Shown here: piece after piece, positions 62,186 through 64,000 of the stretch
Numbering within the stretch: position 1 is the first letter of the stretch
Layout: each line of letters opens with the position of its first letter
From: Pseudorasbora parva
Lineage: Eukaryota; Chordata; Actinopteri; Cypriniformes; Gobionidae
Assembly: GCF_024679245.1 (NCBI RefSeq)
Contig: NC_090189.1
Span: 37,380,389 to 37,444,388 of the forward strand
DNA length: 64,000 nucleotides
Direction of reading: 5' to 3'
Notes under the pieces: generated by a model
Told to the model about the DNA's origin: nothing
Seen by the model: only the letters and a program-made list of their open reading frames with translations
The model's database searches: none
Translations under genes and position numbers: made by a program

Positions 62186-63819
62186 CAGTATTGTTCAAAA
62201 TAATAGCAGTACAATGTGACTAACCAGAATAATCAAGGTTTTTCGTATATTTTTTTATTGCTACGTGGCAAACAAGTTACCAGTAGGTTCAGTAGATTCT
62301 CAGAAAACAAATGAGACCCAGCATTCATGATATGCACGCTCTTAAGGCTGTGCAATTGGGCAATTAGTTGAATTAGTTGAAAGGGGTGTGTTCAAAAAAA
62401 TAGCAGTGTGGCATTCAATCACTGAGGTCATCAATTTTGTGAAGAAACAGGTGTGAATCAGGTGGCCCCTATTTAAGGATGAAGCCAACACTTGTTGAAC
62501 ATGCATTTGAAAGCTGAGGAAAATGGGTCGTTCAAGACATTGTTCAGAAGAACAGCGTACTTTGATTAAAAAGTTGATTAGAGCGGGGAAAACCTATAAA
62601 GAGGTGCAACAAAATGATAGGCTGTTCAGCTAAAATGATCTCCAATGCCTTAAAATGGAGAGCAAAACCAGAGAGACGTGGAAGAAAACGGAAGACAACC
62701 ATCAAAATGGATAGAAGAATAACCAGAATGGCAAAGGCTCAGCCAATGATCACCTCCAGGATGATCAAAGACAGTCTGGAGTTACCTGTAAGTACTGTGA
62801 CAGTTAGAAGACGTCTGTGTGAAGCTAATCTATTTTCAAGAATCCCCCGCAAAGTCCCTCTGTTAAAAAAAAGGCATGTGCAGAAGAGGTTACAATTTGC
62901 CAAAGAACACATCAACTGGCCTAAAGAGAAATGGAGGAACATTTTGTGGACTGATGAGAGTAAAATTGTTCTTTTTGGGTCCAAGGGCCACAGGCAGTTT
63001 GTGAGACGACCCCAAAACTCTGAATTCAAGCCACAGTACACAGTGAAGACAGTGAAGCATGGAGGTGCAAGCATCATGATATGGGCATGTTTCTCCTACT
63101 ATGGTGTTGGGCCTATTTATCGCATACCAGGGATCATGGATCAGTTTGCATATGTTAAAATACTTGAAGAGGTCATGTTGCCCTATGCTGAAGAGGACAT
63201 GCCCTTGAAATGGTTGTTTCAACAAGACAATGACCCAAAACACACTAGTAAACGGGCAAAGTCTTGGTTCCAAACCAACAAAATTAATGTTATGGAGTGG
63301 CCAGCCCAATCTCCAGACCTTAATCCAATTGAGAACTTGTGGGGTGATATCAAAAATGCTGTTTCTGAAGCAAAACCAAGAAATGTGAATGAATTGTGGA
63401 ATGTTGTTAAAGAATCATGGAGTGGAATAACAGCTGAGAGGTGCCACAAGTTGGTTGACTCCATGCCACACAGATGTCAAGCAGTTTTAAAAAACTGTGG
63501 TCATACAACTAAATATTAGTTTAGTGATTCACAGGATTGCTAAATCCCAGAAGAAAAAAAAATGTTTGTACAAAATAGTTTTGAGTTTGTACAGTCAAAG
63601 GTAGACACTGCTATTTTTTTGAACACACCCCTTTCAACTAATTGCCCAAATTGCACAGCCTTAAGAGCGTGCATATCATGAATGCTGGGTCTTGTTTGTT
63701 TTCTGACAATCTACTGAACCTACTGGTAACTTGTTTGCCACGTAGCAATAAAAAATATACTAAAAACCTTGATTATTCTGGTTAGTCACATTGTACTGCT
63801 ATTATTTTGAACAATACTG
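62186..63819 (+). mobile_element. Full-length Tc1-like transposon with about 215-bp inverted repeats
   Basis: 1634 bp between TA sites (62184-62185; 63820-63821). The terminal repeats run from cagtattgttcaaaataata to about the gaacacaccc...tagcagtgt words, some 215-225 bp each, with only scattered differences. Long and nearly identical repeats plus a mostly intact gene suggest recent insertion. Gypsy pol reading continues across the insertion point. Confidence 0.96.
62523..63519 (+). CDS. Tc1-type DD34E transposase, one frameshift near the N-terminus
   Basis: The enzyme catalyses TA-targeted cut-and-paste transposition in the nucleus. The likely start is ATG 62523 ([20 protein letters not shown]). 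An extra A around 62608-62612 (gtgcaacaaaatg) shifts the frame. From 62614 a 301-codon frame continues with the rest of helix-turn-helix 1 (ISNALKW), a GRKRK AT-hook-like motif (23-27), helix-turn-helix 2 ([15 protein letters not shown]), and the catalytic residues Asp114 (LWTDESK), Asp205 (FQQDNDPKH) and Glu240 (DLNPIENLW). Spacing 205 to 240 leaves 34 residues between. [14 protein letters not shown] is at 147-160. Length with the N-terminus is close to the usual 330-345. Otherwise undamaged, so this copy is one base from an open gene as read. Confidence 0.92.
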
Positions 63820-64000
63820 TATTTCTCCATGGCCTTCCTCTCAGGAACGGAAAAGGAGTAAAGTTTGCCCTTAGGCGGAGATTAACCTGGCACTAGGTCT
63901 ATAGCACAGTCATAGGGACAATGCGGAGGAAGAGAAGCAGCTCAAGACTTACTGAACAATTCCTTCAGGTCCAGATACTCCGCAGGCATTTTGACAAATC

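Larger units (their letters stand above)
61011..64000 (-). pseudogene. Ty3/gypsy retrotransposon pol remnant, split by a Tc1
   Basis: Read on the minus strand from the window edge: VPAEYLDLKELFSKS and KGKLYSFSVPERKAMEKY (pre-RT), then the Tc1 insertion at 62186-63819. Next come [47 protein letters not shown] and the RT catalytic YVYLDDIL (about 61838-61860). A stop follows HVQHAR, then KVKAVIDWPSP and FANFYLRF (connection). RNase H has [29 protein letters not shown] and [10 protein letters not shown], ending [15 protein letters not shown] near 61020. It is missing integrase and shows several stops or frameshifts. Gag and LTRs are outside or lost. Confidence 0.9.

Overview
This window looks like a piece of a cyprinid (carp/minnow-type) teleost genome. 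The only clearly recognisable host gene is the glucocorticoid receptor nr3c1 on the minus strand. Its large N-terminal coding exon lies at 4341-5383 with good splice signals on both sides. A candidate untranslated first exon ends at 6466, inside a CpG-rich stretch (about 6560-7420) that is the likely promoter. The DNA-binding and ligand-binding exons would lie beyond position 1, so 1-4340 is read as intron 2. The 5S-rRNA-derived SINE, the many Tc1/mariner copies, the TTAA-flanked palindromic elements and the high density of TA, CA and CT microsatellites are all typical of cyprinids.

Most of what lies to the right of about 7.5 kb is an archive of nested transposons. Many of them can be delimited exactly by target-site duplications (TSDs). 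(1) A family with termini TAGCCT/AGGCTA makes 9-bp TSDs: three copies (9414-11392, 10355-10873, 35791-37509) plus a diverged relative (33854-34585). (2) hAT-type elements make 8-bp TSDs: 9708-11149, 12027-13486, 25196-26634, 42870-43989. (3) TTAA-flanked (piggyBac/Kolobok-type) elements lie at 17105-17475, 28274-28803, 35888-37078, 38981-39411, 47153-48303, 49264-49699, 53965-56520, 55227-56434, 57029-57464 and 58470-58704. (4) Tc1/mariner copies of at least five families are present. Two are essentially full length with DD34E transposases (51315-52917 minus, 62186-63819 plus); the rest are fragments. (5) Retroelements include a gypsy pol remnant (61011-64000, minus) split by a Tc1, a smaller gypsy fragment near 18.8 kb, an L2-type LINE split by a DNA transposon (31340-33740), a 718-bp solo LTR (44928-45645) and a SINE3.

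There is no operon-like cooperation here. The biology worth attention is nr3c1 transcription start architecture, insertion chronology (several matryoshka nests give relative ages), two TTAA elements that still carry host-like coding exons with splice donors (a decayed THAP finger at 47.4 kb and an unidentified Cys-containing exon at 56 kb), and a candidate two-exon microprotein gene at 48472-49205. I did not find a convincing new functional system. The strongest candidates for undescribed entities are the 9-bp-TSD TAGCCT family and the TTAA element with inward-facing first exons at both ends.
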